The notes under the pieces: model-generated
Seen by the model: only the letters and a program-made list of their open reading frames with translations
Told to the model about the DNA's origin: nothing
Databases searched by the model: none
NCBI GenBank assembly: GCA_020696885.1
Contig: JAJFMS010000039.1
Coordinates: 1 to 10,695 of the forward strand
Origin: Armatimonadota bacterium
GTDB lineage: Bacteria; Armatimonadota; SYMT01
DNA: 10,695 bases
Direction: 5' to 3'
Program-made: the position numbers and the translations under genes
Part shown: positions 1 to 7,516 of the stretch, piece by piece
Layout of the letters: each line of letters begins with the position of its first letter
How positions within the stretch are numbered: the first letter of the stretch is position 1

Positions 1-1
1 C

Positions 2-3000
2 TGCGCGAGCGCCCGGCTCGTGTCGCGCCCCACGGCGCACGCAGTGTTCGAGCGTCTCGCCTCCCAGCCGCTTACGTTCGAAGCGAACGAAGGGCAAACG
101 GACGGGCGCGTGCGCTACCTCTCCCGTGGCAGCGGCTACGGGCTCTTCCTGGCGAGTGACGAAGCGGTGCTTCAACTCGCGCCAAAGTCGGAAGGCGTCA
201 AGGCCCCCGCGGTGGTGCGGATGCGGCTGGACGGCGCAAACCGCCGAGCGACCGTGCGCGGCACGGACCCGGTAGCTACGCGAAGCCATTACTTCCTGGG
301 CCGGGATCCCGCCAGGTGGCGCACCGGCGTGGGGCAATTCGCGCGGGTGCGGTATGAGCAGGTGTATGAGGGGATCGACCTCGTCTACTACGGCAACCAG
401 CGCCAGCTCGAGTACGACTTCGTGGTGGCGCCGGGCGCCGACCCGGCAGCGATCCGGCTGCGGTTCGACGGCGCCGAGCGCGCCACGCTGGCCGAGAACG
501 GCGACCTCCTTCTGGACACGCCCGCCGGAACGCTGCGCCAGCACCGGCCGGTGGTCTACCAGGAAACGGCGGGCCGGCGGGAGCAACTGGAGGGCGCCTA
601 CCGGCTGGCCGATGCCGGCACCGGGACCACGGTGACCTTCGAGGTCGGCGCCTACGACCGCACCCGGCCGCTGGTGATCGACCCGGTGCTTTCCTACGTC
701 GCTGCAGTTGGTGGTCCCGGGGATGACTACGGCGCCGGGATCGCGGTCGATGCCGGCGGCACCGCATGGGTGGCTGGCTATACCAGCTCCACCACCTTCC
801 CGGCGGCGGGCGCTACTCATCGGGCGTCCGGCGGCGGCACCGAAGTGTTCGTAGCCCGCATCAGTTCCGCCGGCGCGCTCCTCTCGGTCACGTTCCTCGG
901 CGGCAGCGGGGATGACCGCGGCGCGCGGATCTGCCTGGACAGCAGCGGCAACGCCTACATCACCGGCAACACCAACTCTCCCAACTTCCCCACGGTGGCG
1001 CCGCTGCAGGGCGCGTTCGGCGGCCTGTTCGACGCGTTCGTCGCCAAGTTGAACGCTTCCGGCAGCACGCTGCTCTACTCCACCTACCTGGGCGGGACCG
1101 GCGACGACCGCAGCAACGACATCTGCGTGGATGGCAGCGGGCAGGCCTACGTGGCGGGCCTTACCACTTCGGCGGCGTTCCCCACCACCGCCGGCGCTTA
1201 TTCCCGCACGCTGCATTCGCAGAGCGCGGACGCCTTCGTCAGCGTGCTGGGAGCGGCCGGGAACGGCTTCCTCTATTCCACCTACCTGGGCGGCTCCGGC
1301 GATGACCTGATCTCCGGGATCGTGCCGGACGGAAACGGCGGTGCCTATCTGGCGGGGGATACCACCTCTGTGGACTTCCCGCTTTCCGCCAACGCCTTCC
1401 AGCGCGTTCCGGGCGGCGGCCTCTACGATGCGTTCGTGGCCCACCTGGATCCGGGCGGCGCGGCACTGGACTGGTCGACCCTGGTGGGTGGGAACGGCGT
1501 GGACCGCCCGACCGGACTGGCGGTGGGCTTCCAGGGTGCCTGCTACGTCACCGGATTCACCAACTCCACTTCGTTCCCGGTGGTCAATGCTCCGCAGCCT
1601 GCGGCCGGCGGCGGCGCGGGGGATGCCTTCGTTACGGTGGTCAACGGTTCGGGCACCGGCGTGATCTACTCCACCTATCTCGGAGGCACGGGACGCGACA
1701 CCGGCCAGGGGATCGTGGTGGGGCCGGACGGCACCGCGTCGGTGGTGGGATTGACCGACTCGAATGACCTCCCCGGCGCCGGTGGTGGGGCGCTCGCGGG
1801 CACGGATGCCTTCGTGGCGCGCATTCCGGCGGGCGGGCTCACCTTCGCCTATGCCAGCTACCTGGGGGGTGGGGGCGGTGACCTGGGCCTGGGTATCGCC
1901 GCGGACCTCCAGGGGGACCTGTACATCACTGGCGGCAGCAGCTCGCAGGACTTCATGACCGGCCCGTTCCGCGGCGGTCAGGTCGACGCGTTTGCCGTGC
2001 GACTGGCGATGGAGCAGCTCACGGCCCCCAGCAACCTTACGGCGAGCGTGGTCTCGAGCTGCCAGATCAACCTCGCCTGGCAGGACCACAGCGACAACGA
2101 GGACTCCTTCACCATCGAGCGGCGCACCGGCGCCGGACCGTTCGGACCGGTCGGGGCAGCGGGAGCCAACCAGACCACCTACTCCGACATCGACCTCGCC
2201 CCGCTCACCAGCTACACCTACCGGGTGCGCGCTGCCAGCGCCACGGGCAGTTCGCAGCCGTCCAACACCGCGTCCGGGACCACACCGGTCGGTCCGACCC
2301 CGCCCAGCAGCCTCCAGGCCGTGGCCGTCTCCACCAGCCGCATCAACCTGACCTGGGCGGACAACTCCGCCGATGAGACCGGGTTCATCGTGGAGCGCTC
2401 CACCAATGGCGGACTTAGCTTCACCCAACGGGCCTCGCTGGCCCCGAACGTCACCAGTTGGCCGGATACCGGGCTCGCTGCCGGCACCACGTACACCTAC
2501 CAGGTCCGGGCGGCGGTGACGGGCGGCTGCTCGGCGGCGTCCAACCAGGTATCCGCCACCACCCAGCCGGGAGCGCCGGCACCACCGACCAGCCTGTTCG
2601 CATTCGCCCACACCGGTGGCGGCGTCGACCTGGTGTGGGACGACGGTAGCTTCAACGAGACCACGTTCAAGATTGAGCGTGCCACCGGAGCGGGAGCGTT
2701 CGCGCAGATCGACACCACCCCGGCGAACGCGGAAGCCTACCTGGACCTGAGTGCCGCGCCCTCCACCCAGTATCGCTACCGGGTGCGTGCGAGCAACTCC
2801 GGCGGTGACTCCGCGTTCTCAAATATCGCCACCGTCACCACGCCCGCCGGCGCGCCGTTGGCGCCTACCGCCCTGGCCGTGTCGGTGTTCTCCAGCAGCG
2901 AGCTTCGGCTGACCTGGAGCGACAGCAGCACCAACGAGGCGAACTTCAAGATCGACCGGCGCGTGGCTCCGGGCAGCTTCGCGGAGGTAGCGCAGGTGGA

Positions 3001-5110
3001 CAGCAACGTCACCAGCTTCGCGGATACCGGTCTCACGCCGAACACTACCTACATCTATCGGGTCCGGGCTACCAACGCTCTCGGCTCCTCGGCGCCTTCC
3101 AACGAGGCTTCGGGCACTACCCCGATCGCGCCTCCGGCCGCGCCGACCGGGCTGGCCGTGGCGCCGCTCTCCCGCACCCAGCTCCGTCTCACGTGGACGC
3201 ATGCCGCGGGGGGCGCCGCCAGCTTCCGCGTGGAGCGGAAGACCGGCGCCGCCGCGTTCGCCTTCGCGGGCACGGTGTCGGGAGACCAGCGCGAGTACAC
3301 GGACAGCGGCCTGGCGGCAGGCACCAGCTACGTCTACCGAATCTACGCCCGGAACTCCGGCGGAGATTCGCCGTACTCGAACGAGGTGACCGGCACTACC
3401 CTCCCGGATGCGCCGCTGGCGCCGACGGACGCCCTGGCCACGCCGCTTTCTCGCACCAGCGTGCAGGTGACCTGGGCGGACCGCAGCAGTGACGAGGACA
3501 CCTTCCGGATCGAGCGCCGGACTGCGGGCGGCTCTTTCGAGCTCGCCGGGACCGCGATGGCGAACAGCACCAGCTTCACCGATCCGGGCCGGACCGGTGA
3601 GACGGAGTACACCTACCGGATCGCCGCGGTGAACGGTGGGGGAACCTCCGGGTTCTCCAACCTGACCTCCGCCACGACCTTCGTGAATCCGCCTACCGGC
3701 CTCACCGTTACCGCCACCGCGATGGGCACCCTACGCGTGGCGTGGGTGGATGCCAGCGCCATCGAGACCTTCTACCTGGTGGAGCGCGCCGCGAACGGGT
3801 CCGGGTTCACCGAGATCGGCAGCGTGGGCCCGAACCAGACCAGTTACCTGGACACCGGCCTGCCGTCCGATATGACGTTCAGTTACCGGGTGCGCAGCAC
3901 GGACGGTCGCGTCCCTTCGGAATACGCCGGACCGGTCGACGGGACCACGCTCCCCGTGCCGCCTTCCGCGCCGCAGTTCCTCAGCGTCTCCGTGCTGCCG
4001 GGTCGGTCGCTCCAGCTCGACTGGATAGATACGAGCAACAACGAGTCCGGCTTCGTGGTCGAGCGCCGGGATCCGGGCGGAAGCTTCGCGCCGGTCACTA
4101 CGGTCCCTGCGGGAACGCACACGTTCGTAGACAGCGGGCTCACTGGCGCAACAGCCTACACCTACCGGGTGAAGGCGGTGAACGCGGGCGGCGAATCGGG
4201 TTACTCCAACGAAGCATCCGGCACCACGCTGCCTGATCCTCCGGCGGTCCCGCTGAACCTGACAGTGACCGTAGATCCGACGGGTGGACTTCGCCTCGCC
4301 TGGGCGGACGCGAGCAGTAACGAGACCTCGTTCGAGATCGAGCGGGCTACCGGTGCGGGCGCTTTCGCCCCGCTGGTCTCGGCGCCGGCGAACGCCACCG
4401 GCTACCTCGACGGGACGGTGCAGGGTCTCACCAGCTACACGTACCGGGTCTCTGCTCGGAATGGGGGCGGTGACTCGGCGCCTTCCAACACCGCCACGGC
4501 CACCGCTCCGAACCCGATCCCACCGGCGCCCAGCGGGCTGTCCGCTGTCGTGTTCTCCGCCACGCGGGTCCGGTTGACCTGGACGGACAACAGCGGCGGT
4601 CAGGCGCAGTTTCGCATTCTGAGACGCTCTGCCGGCGCGGCGCAGGCCACCGCGGTAGGTACGGCCGGCGCGGGAAGCACCACCTACACGGATGGGGGAC
4701 TTAGCGCCGCTACCGAGTACACCTACAGCGTCACGGCGTTCACCAGCGGCGGTGAGTCGGTCGCCAGCAACGAGGTGATCGTCTCCATCCCCACGGGCGG
4801 GGTGCTGAGCCTTTCCAGCCGGGTGAACTTCGGCAGCCGGAAGGTGGCGACGCGCTACGTCAAGTCGATCACCCTCAAAAACAAGGGCCGCGGCCTTCTG
4901 TCCGGGTTCGTGGATCCCGGGTCGGTGACCGGCGCGTTCCGGGTGCTGGAGGGCGGCGGCAGCTTCTCTCTGGCCCGGAATCAGAAGAAGATCCTGCGCG
5001 TGGAGTTCGCGCCCACCGCCAAGGCCACGTTCAACTCCAGCCTCCGCGTTACCAGCTCCGACCCACGGCGAGACACGGTCGACGTCGCCGTCTACGGCAA
5101 GGGGAAGTAG
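2..5110 (+). CDS. SBBP beta-propeller / ten fibronectin-III / ASH-domain giant surface protein (5' partial)
   Basis: This is probably a secreted structural or adhesin-like protein; its ligand is unknown. The frame is open to the left window edge. A GTG at 20 is possible, but no signal peptide follows it, so the true start is probably upstream. Counting from GTG20: residues about 10-220 resemble the domain that precedes SBBP repeats (FEANEGQTDGRVRYLSRGSG, later LVIDPVLSY). Residues about 221-665 carry seven SBBP repeats of the type YLGGxGDD...GxxYxxGxTxSxxFP. Residues about 668-1592 carry ten FN3 domains, recognisable by W-x-D-x-S-x-x-E-x-x-F-x-[IV]-E-R, then TYxYRVRA and SNxAxxTT. Residues about 1594-1696 resemble an ASH/choice-of-anchor-D domain (VNFGSRKV, then ILRVEFAPTA). 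There is no PEP-CTERM or LPXTG tail, so anchoring, if any, must use another route. The domain calls are firm; the function is inference. Confidence 0.9.
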   Translation, partial: CASARLVSRPTAHAVFERLASQPLTFEANEGQTDGRVRYLSRGSGYGLFLASDEAVLQLAPKSEGVKAPAVVRMRLDGANRRATVRGTDPVATRSHYFLGRDPARWRTGVGQFARVRYEQVYEGIDLVYYGNQRQLEYDFVVAPGADPAAIRLRFDGAERATLAENGDLLLDTPAGTLRQHRPVVYQETAGRREQLEGAYRLADAGTGTTVTFEVGAYDRTRPLVIDPVLSYVAAVGGPGDDYGAGIAVDAGGTAWVAGYTSSTTFPAAGATHRASGGGTEVFVARISSAGALLSVTFLGGSGDDRGARICLDSSGNAYITGNTNSPNFPTVAPLQGAFGGLFDAFVAKLNASGSTLLYSTYLGGTGDDRSNDICVDGSGQAYVAGLTTSAAFPTTAGAYSRTLHSQSADAFVSVLGAAGNGFLYSTYLGGSGDDLISGIVPDGNGGAYLAGDTTSVDFPLSANAFQRVPGGGLYDAFVAHLDPGGAALDWSTLVGGNGVDRPTGLAVGFQGACYVTGFTNSTSFPVVNAPQPAAGGGAGDAFVTVVNGSGTGVIYSTYLGGTGRDTGQGIVVGPDGTASVVGLTDSNDLPGAGGGALAGTDAFVARIPAGGLTFAYASYLGGGGGDLGLGIAADLQGDLYITGGSSSQDFMTGPFRGGQVDAFAVRLAMEQLTAPSNLTASVVSSCQINLAWQDHSDNEDSFTIERRTGAGPFGPVGAAGANQTTYSDIDLAPLTSYTYRVRAASATGSSQPSNTASGTTPVGPTPPSSLQAVAVSTSRINLTWADNSADETGFIVERSTNGGLSFTQRASLAPNVTSWPDTGLAAGTTYTYQVRAAVTGGCSAASNQVSATTQPGAPAPPTSLFAFAHTGGGVDLVWDDGSFNETTFKIERATGAGAFAQIDTTPANAEAYLDLSAAPSTQYRYRVRASNSGGDSAFSNIATVTTPAGAPLAPTALAVSVFSSSELRLTWSDSSTNEANFKIDRRVAPGSFAEVAQVDSNVTSFADTGLTPNTTYIYRVRATNALGSSAPSNEASGTTPIAPPAAPTGLAVAPLSRTQLRLTWTHAAGGAASFRVERKTGAAAFAFAGTVSGDQREYTDSGLAAGTSYVYRIYARNSGGDSPYSNEVTGTTLPDAPLAPTDALATPLSRTSVQVTWADRSSDEDTFRIERRTAGGSFELAGTAMANSTSFTDPGRTGETEYTYRIAAVNGGGTSGFSNLTSATTFVNPPTGLTVTATAMGTLRVAWVDASAIETFYLVERAANGSGFTEIGSVGPNQTSYLDTGLPSDMTFSYRVRSTDGRVPSEYAGPVDGTTLPVPPSAPQFLSVSVLPGRSLQLDWIDTSNNESGFVVERRDPGGSFAPVTTVPAGTHTFVDSGLTGATAYTYRVKAVNAGGESGYSNEASGTTLPDPPAVPLNLTVTVDPTGGLRLAWADASSNETSFEIERATGAGAFAPLVSAPANATGYLDGTVQGLTSYTYRVSARNGGGDSAPSNTATATAPNPIPPAPSGLSAVVFSATRVRLTWTDNSGGQAQFRILRRSAGAAQATAVGTAGAGSTTYTDGGLSAATEYTYSVTAFTSGGESVASNEVIVSIPTGGVLSLSSRVNFGSRKVATRYVKSITLKNKGRGLLSGFVDPGSVTGAFRVLEGGGSFSLARNQKKILRVEFAPTAKATFNSSLRVTSSDPRRDTVDVAVYGKGK
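690..2015 (+). repeat. Seven SBBP (beta-propeller) repeats inside the giant protein
   Basis: Seven copies of a repeat of about 60 residues are visible. Each opens with a variant of TYLGGxGDD and continues through GxGxAYVAG and a T-[ST]-S-x-x-FP turn; most then have DAFVAKL or a similar sequence leading into the next copy. Blade openings read SYVAAVGGPGDD, TFLGGSGDD, TYLGGTGDD, TYLGGSGDD, TLVGGNGVD, TYLGGTGRD and SYLGGGGGD. Seven copies fit one closed seven-bladed propeller. The first and fifth blades are the most degenerate at the LGG position. Confidence 0.85.
2022..4795 (+). repeat. Array of ten fibronectin type III domains, about 277-nt period
   Basis: Ten tandem FN3 modules begin near 2022, 2290, 2576, 2852, 3127, 3407, 3685, 3957, 4234 and 4511, each about 92 residues long. 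Every linker is Pro-rich (for example PLAPTAL, PPAAPTGL, PPSAPQFL). Most modules keep LxWxDxSxxExxFxIER and end with SNxASGTTP. Modules 5 and 10 have lost the acidic DxSxxE part (THAAGGAASF and DNSGGQAQF). The array probably makes a stiff stalk between the propeller and the C-terminal domain, which is inferred from similar proteins. Confidence 0.9.
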
Positions 5111-5127
5111 CACGCCGGTATCCGTGA

Positions 5128-5150
5128 TCCCGGCTGCTGCCGGGAGCTTT
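5128..5150 (+). terminator. Hairpin just after the giant gene, possible intrinsic terminator
   Basis: TCCCGGC (5128-5134) pairs perfectly with GCCGGGA (5139-5145) around a TGCT loop, 17 nt past the stop codon. GCTTT follows. The short T run makes it a modest rho-independent terminator. Confidence 0.5.
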
Positions 5151-5158
5151 GGAGCGGA

Positions 5159-5208
5159 AATGAAGAGCCCGGATGACCCTTACCCAGGGGCCATTCGGGC
5201 TCTTCATT
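5159..5208. terminator. Long hairpin, candidate bidirectional terminator
   Basis: AATGAAGAGCCCG (5159-5171) is perfectly complementary to CGGGCTCTTCATT (5196-5208). The stem continues inward through GATG/CATT with one G-U, and a smaller CCCT/AGGG helix (5177-5180 with 5186-5189) sits in the loop. A-rich sequence on the left and T-rich sequence on the right are typical of terminators that can work on both strands. It lies between the giant gene and the glycosyltransferase gene and suggests separate transcription units. Confidence 0.6.
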
Positions 5209-5429
5209 CGTGCCTGCTGCGTGGTGTGCGCCGGCTTTGGCGGCAGTCCCACCCATCCCCGGAGCACTGCCAACCGGCCGCTGGCTAAATTCTCGTCATC
5301 GACCGGTAGGTAAGCTTGCACGGTGACTGAGCCCTACGCATCTGCCAGACGGTGCGGCGTCGCACCCTGGCGGCTGCGAGCCTCGCGCTGGGCTGCCGGA
5401 ACCATCCTTTGGATTTCACGAGAACGACT
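5209..5429. other. Intergenic spacer upstream of the GT-C gene
   Basis: I see no gene or RNA here. TAAATT at 5286-5291 could serve as a -10 element, but no -35 box is found at normal spacing. GTG at 5352 would extend the downstream gene by 26 residues. That extension has no Shine-Dalgarno sequence in front of it, so I treat it as untranslated. Confidence 0.4.
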
Positions 5430-7256
5430 ATGATTGGCAAGCGTGCGAAGCTCGCGACAGATACGGCCCGCCCGGCGGCGGAGGGGGGTGCGGCGGAACC
5501 GAACGAGGCCCGCTATCGCAAGTGGGTCATCGCGCTGGCCCTCATCCTGGCGCCCCCGGCGATCCTGTATCTCCACTACCGGATGATGTTCCCCGGGCTG
5601 ACAAACCCGAACGCCCTGGACTTCGCGCAGCTCGGGCGAAACCTGCACGAGGGCCGCGGCTTCGTGACTTACGTGCTGCGCCCGCTGGCGCTGTCGCATG
5701 GGTCGGACGCCCTCCGCCAGCCGGACGTGACCCACAGCCCGCTCTACCCGCTGCTGCTGGCCATGGCGTTCGGCGCCGCCGGGGTGAAGGACAACGTGGT
5801 CGCCGCGGTGTCCGGGCTGTTCTACCTGCTCACCATCCCGGTGGTCTACTTCCTGGGAGCCCGCGTGTTCAACCGGGAAGTGGGGTTGTTCACCGCGCTG
5901 GCCGTGGCCTGCAACTCGCTGATGCTGGAATACGCCACGTCCGGCCTGCCGATCACGCTTTACATCTTCCTGACTACGTCGCTGCTCCTGGTCATCTACA
6001 ACCTGTCCGCCTGGCGCCGCCGCCGGGAGCAGGCGGGTGACCAGCCCGCCGCGGCCCGAGCCGGTTCCCTGCCCCGATTGCAGCTCGTGCTGACCGGAAT
6101 CCTGGCCGGAGCGCTCTACCTCACCGACCCGATCTTCATCTGGACGCTGCCGGTGGTGCTGGGCGCCGCGCTCTGGATCGTGCCGGTGCGCCGCCCGGCC
6201 GCGGCGATGCACGTGCTACTCCCCCTCGGACTGCTGGTGCTGCCGTGGATGATCCGCAACGGGATGATCACCGGCAACCCGGTCTTCGGGCTGCGCGGCA
6301 TGGAAGTCTGGATGGACACCCGCACCTTCCCGGGAACGTTGGCCTACCGGGTAGAGCCGGGCGGCGTGGTCCCCAGCGCGCTCCTGTTCCAGGAAGTGAT
6401 GCGGAAGCTGGCGGTCGGGTTCGGAACGGTCATCGAGGCGCTGCCGCAGGTAACGGCGAGCTGGCTGCTGGCGTTCTTTATCCCCAGCCTGCTGTTCCGG
6501 TTCAGCGATAACGCTGCTACCACACTCCGCAACGTGATGGTGCTCTGCTTCGGCGCCGTGCTGCTCGGCACCCTGGTGTTCGGTGTGGAGATGCCGCTGT
6601 TCGTAGCGCTGATGCCGGCGATGTTGGTCTTCTCCATCGCCTTCCTGATGCACCTGGTGCGGCAGGCGAACGTGAGTCGCTCCGGCGCCGCCCTGGTGGG
6701 CGCGGTGGTTGCGCTGCTGGTGGCCTTCCCGTTACTGAAAGACCTCACCCTGGAAGAGCGGGTCAAGCCGTTGCCGGAAGTCGCTTCGGCCAAGGCGTTC
6801 GCGCGGATCGCTTCGCGTGAAGACGTCACGGTCTCGGATCAGCCGTGGCTGGTGGCGTGGTACGCGGACCGCCCTTCCGTGTGGGTGCCGGCCGCGGACA
6901 GCCAGTTGAAGGCCCTGCGCGGCCAGTTCCAGGAAGCACGCTGGCTGTTTCTCACCCCGCAAGCGCGAGGCCTCTCCGATGGCTGGGAGTCGATCTACGA
7001 TCTCTTCCAGCGGTGGAACGCGGCCTACGTGCAGGCGCGGAATACCGGCAAGAAGGAGCCGCCCAGCCTCCGGATCCAGGGCAAGGGGCATCCGCTCCTG
7101 GAAGCGCTGGACGGGTACGCCACCGTGGGGATGGGCGACAGCGCCGTAGCGTCCGCTGTGGTGGCGGGGGTGCCGCCCGGCACCGGTACCGCCAGCGCGA
7201 AGAAGGTTCCGCTGGCCCGGCGTCCGGGTCCCGGTGCTCCGGCGCTCCCGCGATAG
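5430..7256 (+). CDS. Polytopic GT-C glycosyltransferase, ArnT/PMT (GT39-like) family
   Basis: This is probably a lipid-phosphate-sugar-dependent glycosyltransferase acting on the outer face of the cytoplasmic membrane; donor and acceptor are unknown. It is 608 aa from ATG5430. TM1 (about 32-50) is followed by a first external loop, NALDFAQLGRNLHEGRGF, the counterpart of the D-E-x-x-Y-x-x-I-A-R-N-L-L-x-G-x-G-F loop of ArnT-like enzymes. D64 is the likely acidic residue. RPLAL, SPLYPLLLA and an EYATSGLPITLY segment also fit the family. I count about 11-12 membrane segments up to residue about 445. A soluble region follows (SDQPWLVAWYADRPSVWVP), then a Pro/Ala/Gly/Arg-rich tail. ATG5430 is preferred over GTG5352 because TM1 follows in the normal place, although neither start has a good ribosome site. 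Family assignment is fairly sure; the substrate is not. Confidence 0.8.
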   Translation: MIGKRAKLATDTARPAAEGGAAEPNEARYRKWVIALALILAPPAILYLHYRMMFPGLTNPNALDFAQLGRNLHEGRGFVTYVLRPLALSHGSDALRQPDVTHSPLYPLLLAMAFGAAGVKDNVVAAVSGLFYLLTIPVVYFLGARVFNREVGLFTALAVACNSLMLEYATSGLPITLYIFLTTSLLLVIYNLSAWRRRREQAGDQPAAARAGSLPRLQLVLTGILAGALYLTDPIFIWTLPVVLGAALWIVPVRRPAAAMHVLLPLGLLVLPWMIRNGMITGNPVFGLRGMEVWMDTRTFPGTLAYRVEPGGVVPSALLFQEVMRKLAVGFGTVIEALPQVTASWLLAFFIPSLLFRFSDNAATTLRNVMVLCFGAVLLGTLVFGVEMPLFVALMPAMLVFSIAFLMHLVRQANVSRSGAALVGAVVALLVAFPLLKDLTLEERVKPLPEVASAKAFARIASREDVTVSDQPWLVAWYADRPSVWVPAADSQLKALRGQFQEARWLFLTPQARGLSDGWESIYDLFQRWNAAYVQARNTGKKEPPSLRIQGKGHPLLEALDGYATVGMGDSAVASAVVAGVPPGTGTASAKKVPLARRPGPGAPALPR

Positions 7257-7263
7257 CGGGAGC
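7244..7263 (+). terminator. Perfect hairpin overlapping the GT-C stop codon
   Basis: GCTCCCGC (7244-7251) pairs with GCGGGAGC (7256-7263) around a GATA loop. The TAG stop (7254-7256) lies in the loop and the first base of the right arm. No T run follows, so it is a weak terminator candidate that could instead stabilise the mRNA 3' end. Confidence 0.4.
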
Positions 7264-7282
7264 CGTCGGGAGCGGACGTGAG

Positions 7283-7305
7283 AAAGGAGGTAGCAAGGAG
7301 GTAAC
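7283..7305 (+). promoter_or_regulatory. Two tandem Shine-Dalgarno-like sequences without a clear gene
   Basis: AAAGGAGGT (7283-7291) and AAGGAGGTAAC (7295-7305) are both near-perfect anti-16S matches, but no credible coding sequence starts at the right distance. GGAGGTAAC (7297-7305) is repeated exactly at 7505-7513, the real ribosome site of the next gene. The upstream copies could compete for the same anti-Shine-Dalgarno strand in the leader, if they are in the same transcript. Confidence 0.35.
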
Positions 7306-7320
7306 CAGGACAATCCGCGT

Positions 7321-7347
7321 TTGACCGGCGAGTGCCCGTGGTATGGA
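7321..7347 (+). promoter_or_regulatory. Possible promoter for the first PEP-CTERM gene
   Basis: TTGACC (7321-7326) is a good -35 match. TATGGA (7342-7347), at 15-nt spacing, is only a half-match to a -10. If used, transcription would begin near 7354 and the transcript would carry about 160 nt of structured leader. Weak evidence. Confidence 0.25.
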
Positions 7348-7380
7348 ACAAAGCCGTGCCTGACCCAGGGCCAACTGTTT

Positions 7381-7516
7381 GCGTGGAGAGCGCCTGCTCT
7401 CCCAGGCTCAAGGCGTGTAAAGCGCGACGGCAACCCGCCAACCTCCAGCTACGGAGGGATACCAGCGGCGAAATAAAGCGGTCCTCAGGACCGCAAAGCA
7501 ATCTGGAGGTAACTAC
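7381..7516 (+). promoter_or_regulatory. Structured 5' leader that can bury the Shine-Dalgarno sequence; unclassified riboswitch-like element
   Basis: Helices seen: GGAGAGC/GCTCTCC (7385-7391 with 7396-7402), with a competing GCCTG/CAGGC pairing (7392-7396 with 7403-7407). GCGGTCC/GGACCGC (7478-7484 with 7488-7494) forms a triloop hairpin. ACCTCCAG (7441-7448) pairs perfectly with CTGGAGGT (7503-7510), covering the ribosome site GGAGGT of the PEP-CTERM gene. The same strand CCTCC (7442-7446) can instead pair with GGAGG (7453-7457), leaving the ribosome site free. This is the layout of a translational switch. I could not match it to a known riboswitch class. Confidence 0.5.

Noticed and set aside
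3731..5113. Long open frame of 460 codons on the minus strand opposite the FN3 array
   Set aside because: It mirrors the GC-biased third positions of the real gene, is rich in Arg and Gly, and shows no domain.
5352..5429. Upstream GTG start with a lipobox-like LALGC, suggesting a lipoprotein
   Set aside because: A polytopic GT-C enzyme begins with TM1 at residue about 32 after ATG5430, and the extension has no ribosome site.
7470..7513. Possible c-di-GMP (GEMM-I) riboswitch, because GGACCGCAAAGC resembles the GGGACGCAAAGCC signature
   Set aside because: The required upstream GCAAACC strand, GNRA-type loop and the second helix are missing, and the start codon follows directly.
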